Below are positions 1 through 7,639 of a stretch of 64,000 nt of DNA, one piece after another. Positions within the stretch are counted from its first letter, which is position 1. Each line of letters starts with the position of its first letter. This DNA is from Pseudomonas sp. RIT-PI-S (GTDB lineage Bacteria > Pseudomonadota > Gammaproteobacteria > Pseudomonadales > Pseudomonadaceae). The notes under the pieces were generated by a model, which saw only the letters and a list, made by a program, of their open reading frames with translations, searched no databases and was not told where the DNA came from. The stretch covers positions 62,001-126,000 of the forward strand of contig NZ_JANZKJ010000002.1 of NCBI RefSeq assembly GCF_025642975.1, in the 5' to 3' direction. Position numbers and translations under genes: made by a program.

Positions 1-1
1 C

Positions 2-610
2 GCCACAGGTGCGCGCTATGGCCTGGGCAGCCTTGACCGAGGCGCCTTCCTCGCGGCGGACCTGAGCACCGGCTGGGTCGACTACAGCAGCAAACGGCAG
101 ATAGGCGGTGGCCTGGGCGCGGCCAAGGGCGATACCCACGGCAACCTCTATGGCGCGACCTTGCGCCTGGGTTACCTGGCGGGCCTGGGCGGTGTACAGG
201 TGGAACCTTCCGTGGGCCTGCGCAGTGCCCATGTGAACCTGCATGGGTTCCAGGAAAAGGGCAGCGAGGTGGCGCTGGATGTGGCCAGCCTCAACGAAAC
301 GACCCATAGCGCCCTGCTGGATGTGAAGCTGGCGCTGCCGGCGACCCAGGCCGGCGCGTTCAGCGTGCAACCCACGGCGCGCATGAGCTACGAGCGGTTC
401 CTCGGCAACCCAGGCGTCAACAGCGAAGGTGAGGTGGCAGGTTACACCGTGAAACAGGCCTCGGCGTATGACAGCCGCAACCTGGTCAGCGGCGCCCTCG
501 GCCTGGCCGCCGTCGATGGCCCGTTCAGCGCCGGCCTGGATCTAGGCCTGTCCAAAGCCCAGGACAGCCACGGTTACAGCGGTAACCTGCACGCGGCGTA
601 CCGGTTCTAG
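2..610 (+). CDS. Autotransporter outer-membrane beta-barrel, C-terminal part (5' end outside window)
   Basis: The reading frame is open from the left edge to the TAG at 608-610, so only the last ~202 residues are seen. The visible part is an alternating series of amphipathic strands rich in Gly, Tyr, Ala and Leu, and it ends in Tyr-Arg-Phe. A terminal aromatic residue is the usual BamA recognition signal of outer-membrane barrels. The pattern of long strands and short turns fits the translocator barrel of a type Va autotransporter, which inserts in the outer membrane and exports or displays its own passenger domain. The passenger (protease, lipase or adhesin) lies outside the window, so its activity cannot be stated. 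The gene converges on the minus-strand glycosyltransferase ending at 745. Confidence 0.75.
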   Translation, partial: ATGARYGLGSLDRGAFLAADLSTGWVDYSSKRQIGGGLGAAKGDTHGNLYGATLRLGYLAGLGGVQVEPSVGLRSAHVNLHGFQEKGSEVALDVASLNETTHSALLDVKLALPATQAGAFSVQPTARMSYERFLGNPGVNSEGEVAGYTVKQASAYDSRNLVSGALGLAAVDGPFSAGLDLGLSKAQDSHGYSGNLHAAYRF

Positions 611-666
611 GGGGCACATCTGTCAACGAAGGCATTGGTAGGCGCAACGCTCTACGTGCGCCTCGG

Positions 667-699
667 CGCCAGGCAGTGCCCGCGCAGGCGGGCCTGGCG
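667..699. terminator. Hairpin between convergent genes
   Basis: An 8-bp perfect inverted repeat (CGCCAGGC at 667-674, GCCTGGCG at 692-699) encloses a second short CCCGC/GCGG stem. It sits in the 134-bp gap between the autotransporter and the convergent membrane glycosyltransferase gene. There is no clear U-tract, so it could equally be a REP-like element or a transcript-end stabiliser. Confidence 0.4.
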
Positions 700-744
700 C
701 TTACCAGGCCTATCCCCGGATACAACGCTTCACCTGCGCGGGTG

Positions 745-2178
745 TCATTTACCCTGCAACTGATACCCCACCACCAGCTTTTCCAGCCGGTAGCGGGCCT
801 TGAGCCCGTCGCAGTAGCTGGTGCGCGGCAGGAAGGCGCCGGCACCTTGCAGGTACAGGCTAAGGTCACGTGCGTTATCGCAGCTTTCGAACGTGCGCCC
901 CTGTAACTCACCCGCGGCCTGAGCCGAGCGCAGCGCGCCCATGGGCGTCCAGTCGGACACGATCAACGCCCCAGCCGGAGCGGAAGCTTCGTAGTAGTGG
1001 GCAAATTCCTCCGCCGAGCGGTCGCGCAAGTACGGCACCATGAAATAGTGGATGTCGTTGCGGTAGGGCAGTGCCTCGCTGTGCACCGGCAGGGGCACCG
1101 CCCCATTGGCATACAGCACCCACATCGCCAGCAATGCCGCCGGCGAGCACAGCGCCGACAGCCCCAGCACCCAGGCCCCGGCGCGGGTGTCTGGCAACAG
1201 GTCGCGCAAGCGCAGCACCCCCAGGATGGCGGCGAACGCGGCCCCCGGCAGGAAGAAGGTAAAGCGGTCGTTCACGTTATAAGAGGCGGCGAACACGAAG
1301 TTCAGCAGCAGCGCCCACCACACCAGGCGCAATTTGCGGTCCTTGGGAAACAGCACAAGCCCCAGCGCCTGCGGCCCGATCAGCGACAGGCACAGCAGCG
1401 CCACCGAGTTCTTCTCATGCCACATGGCGTCGAAGCGCAGCATGCTCCCTTCCCAGTTGGGGTTGCTGTCGAAGGGCGAAGCGCCAGTCAGGTAATGGCG
1501 GCCGATCTGTATCAGGCTCAGGCCAGAGTCCAGGTCGTTGAACATGGCAGGGTAAGCGGTCACGAAGCCGATCACGAAGGCCGGCACGGTGAGCAAAATC
1601 CGCGCGCGCTGCTCCACCAGCAGCCGCAGGTACAGCGGCATCAGCACCACGAACGTCAACTGGTGGATGCTGGCCGCCATGCCGGTGAACAGGCCGATCA
1701 CCAACAACTTGCCGGTGGCTCCAAGGCCACTGCGCCGCTCGAAGTACAGCGCGTAGGCGAGCACCACGAACAAGGCATGGAAGATATACACCTCGGCCTT
1801 GGTCGACACCCAGAACACCGCATGGCACAGCACCGCTACGGTAGCGGCCAGCAGCGCGAGGTTACGCTGCGCGCCAAGGTTGCGGCTCAGCCAGTAAACG
1901 GCCGCCGCCAGAGGCACCAGCAGAATGGAGTTGAGCAGGCTCAGCACCTGGGTGCCAAAGGCTTCGAACACTAGGGTGTTGAAGAACTGGTACAGCGGAT
2001 GCTCCAGCGGCCCGAGTGTTTCGCTGAAGTAGCGCCCGATGGTGGCATCGGCCAGGAACATGCCGTTGTCCATCCATTGCACCGGCCCGCTGGAGGCCAG
2101 AAAGCTGGCCAAGATGGCCGCGCCCAGTAACAGCAAGGGCCAGGGCCCCTTGAGTTGATTGGAATGTCCGTGACGCAT
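745..2178 (-). CDS. Polytopic membrane glycosyltransferase, GT-C/DUF2723-like
   Basis: The protein is 477 aa with many hydrophobic segments. Near the N-terminus it has Asp-Asn-Gly-Met-Phe and then Leu-Glu-His-Pro-Leu-Tyr, resembling the Asp-Ser-Gly-Glu-Phe...His-Pro-Pro-Gly-Tyr-Pro pattern of DUF2723/PMT-like GT-C enzymes. Such enzymes use polyprenyl-phosphate sugars at the periplasmic face of the inner membrane. It is the last gene of the operon starting at 6652, so the inferred role is transfer of the lipid-linked sugar made by the upstream enzymes to an unknown acceptor. The ATG at 2178 is chosen because GGAG lies about 8 nt upstream; an ATG five codons earlier (2193) lacks a good ribosome site. 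Family assignment is by pattern only. Confidence 0.6.
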   Translation of the reverse strand: MRHGHSNQLKGPWPLLLLGAAILASFLASSGPVQWMDNGMFLADATIGRYFSETLGPLEHPLYQFFNTLVFEAFGTQVLSLLNSILLVPLAAAVYWLSRNLGAQRNLALLAATVAVLCHAVFWVSTKAEVYIFHALFVVLAYALYFERRSGLGATGKLLVIGLFTGMAASIHQLTFVVLMPLYLRLLVEQRARILLTVPAFVIGFVTAYPAMFNDLDSGLSLIQIGRHYLTGASPFDSNPNWEGSMLRFDAMWHEKNSVALLCLSLIGPQALGLVLFPKDRKLRLVWWALLLNFVFAASYNVNDRFTFFLPGAAFAAILGVLRLRDLLPDTRAGAWVLGLSALCSPAALLAMWVLYANGAVPLPVHSEALPYRNDIHYFMVPYLRDRSAEEFAHYYEASAPAGALIVSDWTPMGALRSAQAAGELQGRTFESCDNARDLSLYLQGAGAFLPRTSYCDGLKARYRLEKLVVGYQLQGK

Positions 2179-2200
2179 CGCATTGTTCTCCATGAACCGA

Positions 2201-3157
2201 CTAAACCGTGGCCTGCGCGCGTCGCAAGCGCATCAACATGAACGCGCCCAAGCCCACCGCGAACCACAAGGTCGCCAGGCGGATAAGCACCGTGGCCGCC
2301 ACGGCATCGGCGCCGGGCATGCCCTTCCACACCAGCAGCCCGACCATCACCGCCTCGGTTCCGCCCAGGCCGCCGGGCATGAAGCTGATAGCGCCGGCGA
2401 GCATCGCCAGGGCGTACACGAACATGGCGAATGCCAGCGGTACGTCCGCGCCCATCCACAGCAGAATCCAGTGAAAGGCCACGGCCTCGGCGCTCCAGGC
2501 GAGGACGCTCAAACACGTGGTGCCGGCCAGCACAGCCGGGCGATGGCAGCGCTGAGCTTCCAGCACAACCTGCACCGGCGCCCGCAGCAAGCGGGCCAGG
2601 GCACCTGGGCGCCGCGTCAACCAGCCCTGCACCGCGCGCAGCAGGCTGGCCTGGGAGAGCACGAGCAACCCCGCCGCTACCAGGCCCAGGCCGAGAAAGA
2701 TCAGTGGCTGCGCCTGTGGATAGAGGCTCAAGCCGAACAGGGTCAGCAGCACTACGGCGCAAAGGTCCGATAGGCGCTCGCTGAAAAAGGCGGCAAAACT
2801 CTTGGCCCAAGGCACGCCATGGCTTTTGAGCAATACCCCGCGCAGTGCTTCGCCGGCCTTGCCTGGGGTGGTGGTCAGGGCAAAGCCTGCCAGGTAAATC
2901 GCCAGGCTTGGACGCCATGGCACGGGCTGTTCCATCAGCCGCAGGTAGGTCTGCCAGCGGAGGAAGCGCAGCCCGTAGTTGAGCAAGCTCATCCCCAAGG
3001 CCAGCACCGTGCCGCCCACGCCCACGGCCAACACCGCATGGCTCACCGGCTGCCAACCGGCCCAGAGCGAAAACACCAGGTAGGCCACAGCCGAGGCGAC
3101 CACGCTCAAGGCCACGGCGCGGTAGTGCCAGGCCGAGCCCGCCGCCACCGTGTTCAC
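2201..3157 (-). CDS. Flippase-like integral membrane protein (lysylphosphatidylglycerol-synthase TM-domain family)
   Basis: The protein is 318 aa with about seven or eight hydrophobic helices. It contains the Thr-Thr-Thr-Pro-Gly-Lys-Ala-Gly-Glu block and the Pro-Gly-Gly-Leu-Gly-Gly-Thr-Glu block near the C-terminus, both typical of the UPF0104/AglD-like family. Members occur as stand-alone membrane proteins in lipid-sugar and hopanoid loci and are often described as putative flippases or glycosyltransferase partners. The GTG start at 3157 overlaps the stop of the reductase gene (GTGA, 3154-3157), indicating translational coupling. Position between a lipid-sugar synthesis trio and a GT-C enzyme suggests flipping of the lipid-linked sugar, which is inference. 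Confidence 0.65.
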   Translation of the reverse strand: MNTVAAGSAWHYRAVALSVVASAVAYLVFSLWAGWQPVSHAVLAVGVGGTVLALGMSLLNYGLRFLRWQTYLRLMEQPVPWRPSLAIYLAGFALTTTPGKAGEALRGVLLKSHGVPWAKSFAAFFSERLSDLCAVVLLTLFGLSLYPQAQPLIFLGLGLVAAGLLVLSQASLLRAVQGWLTRRPGALARLLRAPVQVVLEAQRCHRPAVLAGTTCLSVLAWSAEAVAFHWILLWMGADVPLAFAMFVYALAMLAGAISFMPGGLGGTEAVMVGLLVWKGMPGADAVAATVLIRLATLWFAVGLGAFMLMRLRRAQATV

Positions 3158-3894
3158 AGCTTGAGCCTCTTGAACAGCGGCTGTGGAATGGCCCGGATCA
3201 CCCACATGATCAACGCCCAGAACCCCGGCGCATACAGGGTGGTCGCGCGGCTGGAAATGCCCTGCACGATGCGCTGGGCGACCCGTGCAGGGCTCGCCAC
3301 CAGCGGGCCTGGCAACGGCAGCCCCTGGGTCATGGGGGTGTCCACGAAGCCAGGCTTGATGGTGACCACGTGCACGCCGACCTTGAACAGGCGCGCCTGC
3401 AAGCCGTCGCAAAAAGTGGTGACCGCCGCCTTCGCCGCGCCATAGAGGTAATTGGACCCGCGCCCGCGGTCGCCAGCCACCGAGGAGATCACCGCCAAGG
3501 TGCCGCAGCGCTGCCGTTCGAAATGGTTGGCGAGCAGCGTGCCCAAGGCGATCACCGAGGTCGCGTTGTTATTGAACTGCTCGATGGCCACGGCCACTTC
3601 ACGCTCGCATTGGGGCTGGTCTGGCAAGGTGCCGTGGGCGATCAGGGCGATGTCGATCTGCCCGAGCGCGTCCAGGCAGTGGCCAAGCATCCTGGGGTGC
3701 TCATCGAACGCCATGGCGTCCATCAGGTAGCGATGGATACGGCCCGCCCCGCGCGCCTGCAGGTCGGCGGCGGTCAGCTCGAGCTTCTCCTCGCTGCGGG
3801 CCACCAGGAAAAATTCGCAGTGCTCCCCAGCCCACAGCCGGGCGCAGGCGCTGGCGATGGCGGAGGTCGCGCCGATGATCAGCACCTTTTTCAT
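3154..3894 (-). CDS. Short-chain dehydrogenase, DprE2-like (2'-keto polyprenyl-phosphoryl pentose reductase)
   Basis: The protein is 246 aa with the Rossmann start Gly-Ala-Thr-Ser-Ala-Ile-Ala at residues 8-14, Ile-Ser-Ser for the catalytic serine, and Tyr-Gly-Ala-Ala-Lys as the YxxxK pair. The C-terminus carries a hydrophobic stretch as in DprE2 homologues. In mycobacteria DprE2 reduces the 2'-keto intermediate made by DprE1, completing epimerisation of decaprenyl-phosphoryl ribose to the arabinose form. The partner oxidase is directly upstream with an ATGA overlap (3891-3894). SDR proteins are diverse, and the specific call depends on this partnership and on the linked UbiA-type transferase. 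Confidence 0.75.
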   Translation of the reverse strand: MKKVLIIGATSAIASACARLWAGEHCEFFLVARSEEKLELTAADLQARGAGRIHRYLMDAMAFDEHPRMLGHCLDALGQIDIALIAHGTLPDQPQCEREVAVAIEQFNNNATSVIALGTLLANHFERQRCGTLAVISSVAGDRGRGSNYLYGAAKAAVTTFCDGLQARLFKVGVHVVTIKPGFVDTPMTQGLPLPGPLVASPARVAQRIVQGISSRATTLYAPGFWALIMWVIRAIPQPLFKRLKL

Positions 3895-5204
3895 ACGATG
3901 ACCCTTTTCCAGAAACGAGACATAAGCGTGGGGTCGCGCAGGGCTTCCACGCGCTCCCAGGCGGGATAGGCATGGCGAAAATCAGCGCCACTCATGTGCG
4001 CGTCCTTGGCCGGATACAAACGCCCGCCGGCCTCGCGCACGATGGCGTCCAACCGAGGGAACAACTGCGCGCCCAGTTCGGTGCTTTGCGGGAAGTCCAA
4101 TGCCAGCGACGTGCCCGGCATCGGGAAACTCAACAGCCCTGGAGAACGCAGGTGGCCGCAACGCTTGAGCACAGCCAGGAACGACCCCTGCCCTGCCGCT
4201 GAAACCTGGCTGAGCACTTCGCTCAGGGCATCCTGTGAAGTGCTTTCCGGCACCACGCACTGGTATTGCTGGAACCCGCGCCGGCCGTAGATCCGGTTCC
4301 AGTGCAGAATGCGGTCCAGCGGATAGAAGAACGGTTCGTAGTGGCTACGGCCGTCAGTCAGCACCTTGGGGTGCGCGCGCCAGTAAAGGCTGTTGAACGG
4401 CTTGAGCGAGTAGCGGTTGACCAGCGACACCGGAGGCGCGAAGGGCACGCCCAGCTTGCGTCGTTCGCCGACCTCCAGCGAACCGTAGCGGGCATGATCG
4501 CCCACGATATACACCCCCCGCCCCCGCTGCGCCCCGCTGGCCATGCAATCGACCCAGGCCACGGCGTACTCATGCTGGCTGTCGAGGGTGCTGGAGAGCG
4601 CGAAGAACTCCGCCAGGCCGCCGAAGCGCACCGTGCGGGTGTTGATCTGGCTGGCGCGAACGGGGATCAGCCGAACCTTGGCCCAGCAGATCAACCCGGT
4701 CAGGCCCAGGCCGCCGATGGTGGCGGCGAACAGTTCGGCGTTGTCGTCCGGGCTGCACTCCACCACGGGCTCGCCATGACGCAGCAACCCGAAGCTCAGC
4801 AAATGGTTGCCGAAGGTGCCGCGGCGATGATGGTTCTTGCCGTGCACGTCATTGCCGATGGCACCGCCCACCGTGGCGAACTGCGTGCCGGGCGTGACTG
4901 GTAAAAACCAGCCTCGCGGAATGGCCAGCGCCAGCAATTCGGCCAGGGTCATGCCCGCTTCGACCTGCACCACGCCGCCGGCCCAGTCCGCTTCGATCAA
5001 CCGGTCCAAGCCGCGCATCTGCAACACCTGGTCGCTGCTGGCCAGGCAGCTGTCGCCATAACTGCGGCCGTTACCGTAAGGCAGGGTGCTGCGGTGGTCC
5101 GCCACCACCCTGGCAACGCTGGCGGGCAGTTCGCTGCGCCAACTGCAACCGTGGCCACGCTGGGGGGCATCGGGCACGCGGCCCCAGGAGTGCAGAAGGC
5201 TCAT
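3891..5204 (-). CDS. FAD-dependent oxidase, DprE1-like (polyprenyl-phosphoryl ribose 2'-epimerase subunit)
   Basis: The protein is 437 aa, starting at the ATG that overlaps the stop of the UbiA gene (ATGA, 5201-5204); the upstream extension of the frame is not coding. The N-terminal half is a VAO-type FAD-binding domain with Leu-Pro-Tyr-Gly-Asn-Gly-Arg-Ser-Tyr-Gly-Asp and later Gly-Thr-Gln-Phe-Ala-Thr-Val-Gly-Gly. The C-terminal part has Gly-Gly-Arg-Leu-Tyr-Pro-Ala-Lys-Asp, matching the active-site lysine region I recall for mycobacterial DprE1. The family oxidises the 2'-OH of polyprenyl-phosphoryl ribose. In the segment where M. tuberculosis has Cys387, this protein appears to have Ala before Leu-Asp-Phe-Pro. 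A D-arabinono-lactone-oxidase-like enzyme is the main alternative. Confidence 0.78.
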   Translation of the reverse strand: MSLLHSWGRVPDAPQRGHGCSWRSELPASVARVVADHRSTLPYGNGRSYGDSCLASSDQVLQMRGLDRLIEADWAGGVVQVEAGMTLAELLALAIPRGWFLPVTPGTQFATVGGAIGNDVHGKNHHRRGTFGNHLLSFGLLRHGEPVVECSPDDNAELFAATIGGLGLTGLICWAKVRLIPVRASQINTRTVRFGGLAEFFALSSTLDSQHEYAVAWVDCMASGAQRGRGVYIVGDHARYGSLEVGERRKLGVPFAPPVSLVNRYSLKPFNSLYWRAHPKVLTDGRSHYEPFFYPLDRILHWNRIYGRRGFQQYQCVVPESTSQDALSEVLSQVSAAGQGSFLAVLKRCGHLRSPGLLSFPMPGTSLALDFPQSTELGAQLFPRLDAIVREAGGRLYPAKDAHMSGADFRHAYPAWERVEALRDPTLMSRFWKRVIV

Positions 5205-6652
5205 GCGGCGATCCAGAAAACCAGGCCGAACAGCACGCCGATCACTTGGCTCACGCGGTCGCGAATGGCGAACACCACGGGGTCGTCGTTCATCTGCCCG
5301 CGGTGAGTGAGCATCCATACCCGAGTGATCCAGAACAGCAGCAGCGGGCAGGCCAGCCAGATGACGTGGGGCAGGCTGTATAGCGAGGCGGTTGCGCCGT
5401 CGTGGATATACAGCGCCAGCACCATCACCGCCAGGTAACCCGAGGCGGCGCCGAGGGAGGCGATCATGTCCAGGTCCCCGGGGTAATAACCGCGGCCGCG
5501 GGTCATCGCCTGCACGTCGCGAGAGCGGGCCTCGCGCAGCTCCGCGTAACGCTTGACCAGCGCCAGGCTGAGGAAGATGAACATGGAAAAGGCGAGTATC
5601 CAAAATGTCAGCGGCACGCTGAAGGCAGCGACGCCGGCGATGATGCGCGCGGTGTACAGCATGGCCAACACGATCACATCGACTGTCATCTGCCGCTTGA
5701 GGTAGAGCGAATACGCCAGGGTGAGCAGGTAATAGGCGGCCAGCACGGCAGAGAACTGCCACGGCAACAGCATCGCGGCGCTGCCGAAGGCTAGCGTAAG
5801 CAACAGCGGCACGGCCAGCAGGCCATGGCCGATGCGCAGCCGGCCACTGGCGAAGGGGCGATTACGCTTGGTGCGATGATGGCGGTCGTCGTTGAGGTCG
5901 AGCAGGTCGTTGAGCACGTACACGCTGGAGGCACACACGCCGAAGCACAGGAAAGCGAACAGCCCATTGAGCAACTGCTGTGGCTGCCCGAGCAGATGCG
6001 CCGCCAGCAGCGGCACGAAAATCAGCAGGTTCTTCGCCCACTGATGCAAGCGCAGGGCCTTGAGCCACAACCGCAGGCTCGGCGGGTTGGAGTCGATCAC
6101 CTGGGTAACGCGTGCCGTCTGCCGGGCACGGCGTTCCACGCCCGCGTCGGGGTTGACCACCACCGCCTCGCGCGCGCTTTTCCATACCGCCAGGTCGTCG
6201 CTGGAATTGCCCAGGTAGTCGAACCCGCCCTCGCCGAAAGCCTTCACCAACAGGTCACGCTTGTGCTTCGCGGATAGGTTCAGCCCAGCCTCGGTGGCAT
6301 ATACCCGGTCAAACAGCCCCAGATGCGCAGCAATGCCTTCGGCCAGCAGCCGATGGCTAGCCGTGGCGAGCACGATGGTGCGGCCACTGAGCCGTTCGGC
6401 CTGGATCAGCGCGAGCACCTGTGGATCGTAAGGCAGCACGCTGACATCCAGGTCCGTCGCCAGGGCCAGCCCCTCCTTAAGCCCCGCCTTGCCTTCGGCC
6501 AGCCAACCGATCAAAGAGAAAACACCCGTGGGCGTTTTTCTTATGTAAGCCAGAAAGGTTTCAAGTAATAAATCCGAACGTAATAAAGTCCCGTCCAGAT
6601 CCACAACCAAAGGGGGCACGGCTTCTAACAACTTTCCCTGCGTCAATGCCAT
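5201..6652 (-). CDS. HAD phosphatase-UbiA prenyltransferase fusion (phosphoribosyl polyprenyl-phosphate synthase type)
   Basis: The protein is 483 aa. Residues ~15-185 form a HAD-like hydrolase with Asp-Leu-Asp-Gly-Thr at 18-22 and Gly-Asn-Ser-Ser-Asp-Asp near 148-153. Residues ~195-483 form a membrane UbiA-type transferase with Asn-Asp-x-x-Asp-x-x-x-Asp at 248-256. In mycobacteria a UbiA protein (Rv3806c) joins PRPP to decaprenyl phosphate, and a phosphatase then removes the 5-phosphate. A fusion of both activities fits the first two steps of polyprenyl-phosphoryl arabinose synthesis in the inner membrane. It is first of five tightly packed minus-strand genes, with an AGGAG about 10 nt before the ATG. 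Ubiquinone or haem UbiA roles are unlikely given the neighbours. Confidence 0.75.
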   Translation of the reverse strand: MALTQGKLLEAVPPLVVDLDGTLLRSDLLLETFLAYIRKTPTGVFSLIGWLAEGKAGLKEGLALATDLDVSVLPYDPQVLALIQAERLSGRTIVLATASHRLLAEGIAAHLGLFDRVYATEAGLNLSAKHKRDLLVKAFGEGGFDYLGNSSDDLAVWKSAREAVVVNPDAGVERRARQTARVTQVIDSNPPSLRLWLKALRLHQWAKNLLIFVPLLAAHLLGQPQQLLNGLFAFLCFGVCASSVYVLNDLLDLNDDRHHRTKRNRPFASGRLRIGHGLLAVPLLLTLAFGSAAMLLPWQFSAVLAAYYLLTLAYSLYLKRQMTVDVIVLAMLYTARIIAGVAAFSVPLTFWILAFSMFIFLSLALVKRYAELREARSRDVQAMTRGRGYYPGDLDMIASLGAASGYLAVMVLALYIHDGATASLYSLPHVIWLACPLLLFWITRVWMLTHRGQMNDDPVVFAIRDRVSQVIGVLFGLVFWIAA

Positions 6653-6753
6653 GGCAATGTGCTCCTGCCGAATCAGAGGCGACTATAGCGATATTTATTT
6701 ATTTGCCACTTCAAATTAATAAATCGATAGATGGCGTTTCGCCACACCCTTGG

Positions 6754-6808
6754 CGCCAAAAAAATGAAAAGTGCAGACTTTAATTATTCGACGCGCCAAA
6801 AGTGCAGA
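6754..6808. promoter_or_regulatory. Direct repeat in divergent promoter region (candidate operator)
   Basis: AAAAGTGCAGA occurs at 6767-6777 and again at 6798-6808, a 31-bp period of about three helical turns, each preceded by GCGCCAAA. It lies in the AT-rich 259-bp gap between the minus-strand ubiA-like operon and the plus-strand Lrp-type gene, so it could bind that regulator or a regulator of the operon. Confidence 0.35.
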
Positions 6809-6911
6809 AATAAGATTTTTGATCCAATATGGATTTTAACCCTAGATAACGAGTGACTGATGGGTCGCGGTTTACTAGGATAGCCCTATGCCTCTATCTG
6901 CTTGAGCACCA

Positions 6912-7370
6912 ATGAACGACCAAAGCGCTTTTGCCCTCGACGGGGTTGACCGTCAATTGATTGCCGCCCTGCAGGTGAATGCCCGCGAAAGCGTTGCGAC
7001 TCTCGCCCGTAAACTGGGCATTGCCCGCACGACCGTAACCTCGCGCCTCGCCAGGCTCGAGCGCAGCGGCGTGATCGTGGGGTATGGCGTGCGCCTGGCC
7101 CAGCGGGCCTTGAGTGGCGGGCTACAAGCCTACGTGGGGATCACCGTGCAGCCCAAGGCCGGCCGAGACGTGCTGAAGAGCCTGGGAACCATGGCGCAGA
7201 TCCAGCAGCTGTGCGCGGTGAGCGGAGAGTTCGACTACGTGGCTTGGCTGCGCAGCGACTCCCCCGAACAGCTCGACGAGTTGCTGGACCAGATCGGCGC
7301 CCTGGAAGGCGTAGAAAAGACCACCACCTCGATCATCCTCAGCACCAAGATCGATCGCGGCCGCGGCTGA
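6912..7370 (+). CDS. Lrp/AsnC-family transcriptional regulator next to davBA
   Basis: The protein is 152 aa, a normal Lrp length. Residues ~10-60 form the helix-turn-helix (Asp-Arg-Gln-Leu-Ile-Ala-Ala-Leu, then Ala-Arg-Thr-Thr-Val-Thr-Ser-Arg-Leu). Residues ~75-150 form the RAM/AsnC ligand-binding domain, with the central Gly-Glu-Phe-Asp-Tyr motif. Lrp-family proteins form dimers to octamers and usually sense amino acids. Being immediately upstream of and co-directional with lysine 2-monooxygenase, it is the likely regulator of davBA, with lysine or a derivative as effector; that is inferred from context. The same gene order is recalled from P. putida KT2440. Confidence 0.88.
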   Translation: MNDQSAFALDGVDRQLIAALQVNARESVATLARKLGIARTTVTSRLARLERSGVIVGYGVRLAQRALSGGLQAYVGITVQPKAGRDVLKSLGTMAQIQQLCAVSGEFDYVAWLRSDSPEQLDELLDQIGALEGVEKTTTSIILSTKIDRGRG

Positions 7371-7400
7371 CACGCCCCCTTGGCCGGGAAGAGGTTTGTA

Positions 7401-7422
7401 GGCGCCATTCCGCGCAGGCGCC
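7401..7422. repeat. Short GC-rich inverted repeat after the Lrp gene
   Basis: GGCGCC at 7401-7406 and 7417-7422 flank a 10-nt loop, 30 nt after the stop codon. There is no U-tract. It may be a weak terminator or a degenerate REP-type sequence between the regulator and davB. Confidence 0.25.
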
Positions 7423-7639
7423 AGCACGGGCAGAGCCTCGCATCTACAGAGCAACACAGCAGCGTCTCGCTAAACCCTGCCCAGTAACGCTTTTCGTCAT
7501 ATTGCTTAGCACTCTGGTCATTTAGACCGGAAAACGTACATAAAGCCAACACTCTGCGTCTTAATAACGTGTGCCCACCCGCCTAGAATGCCCGCCAGCG
7601 CTTTCTATACTGTTCGGACTGCATTCTTGCGAGGTGTTC

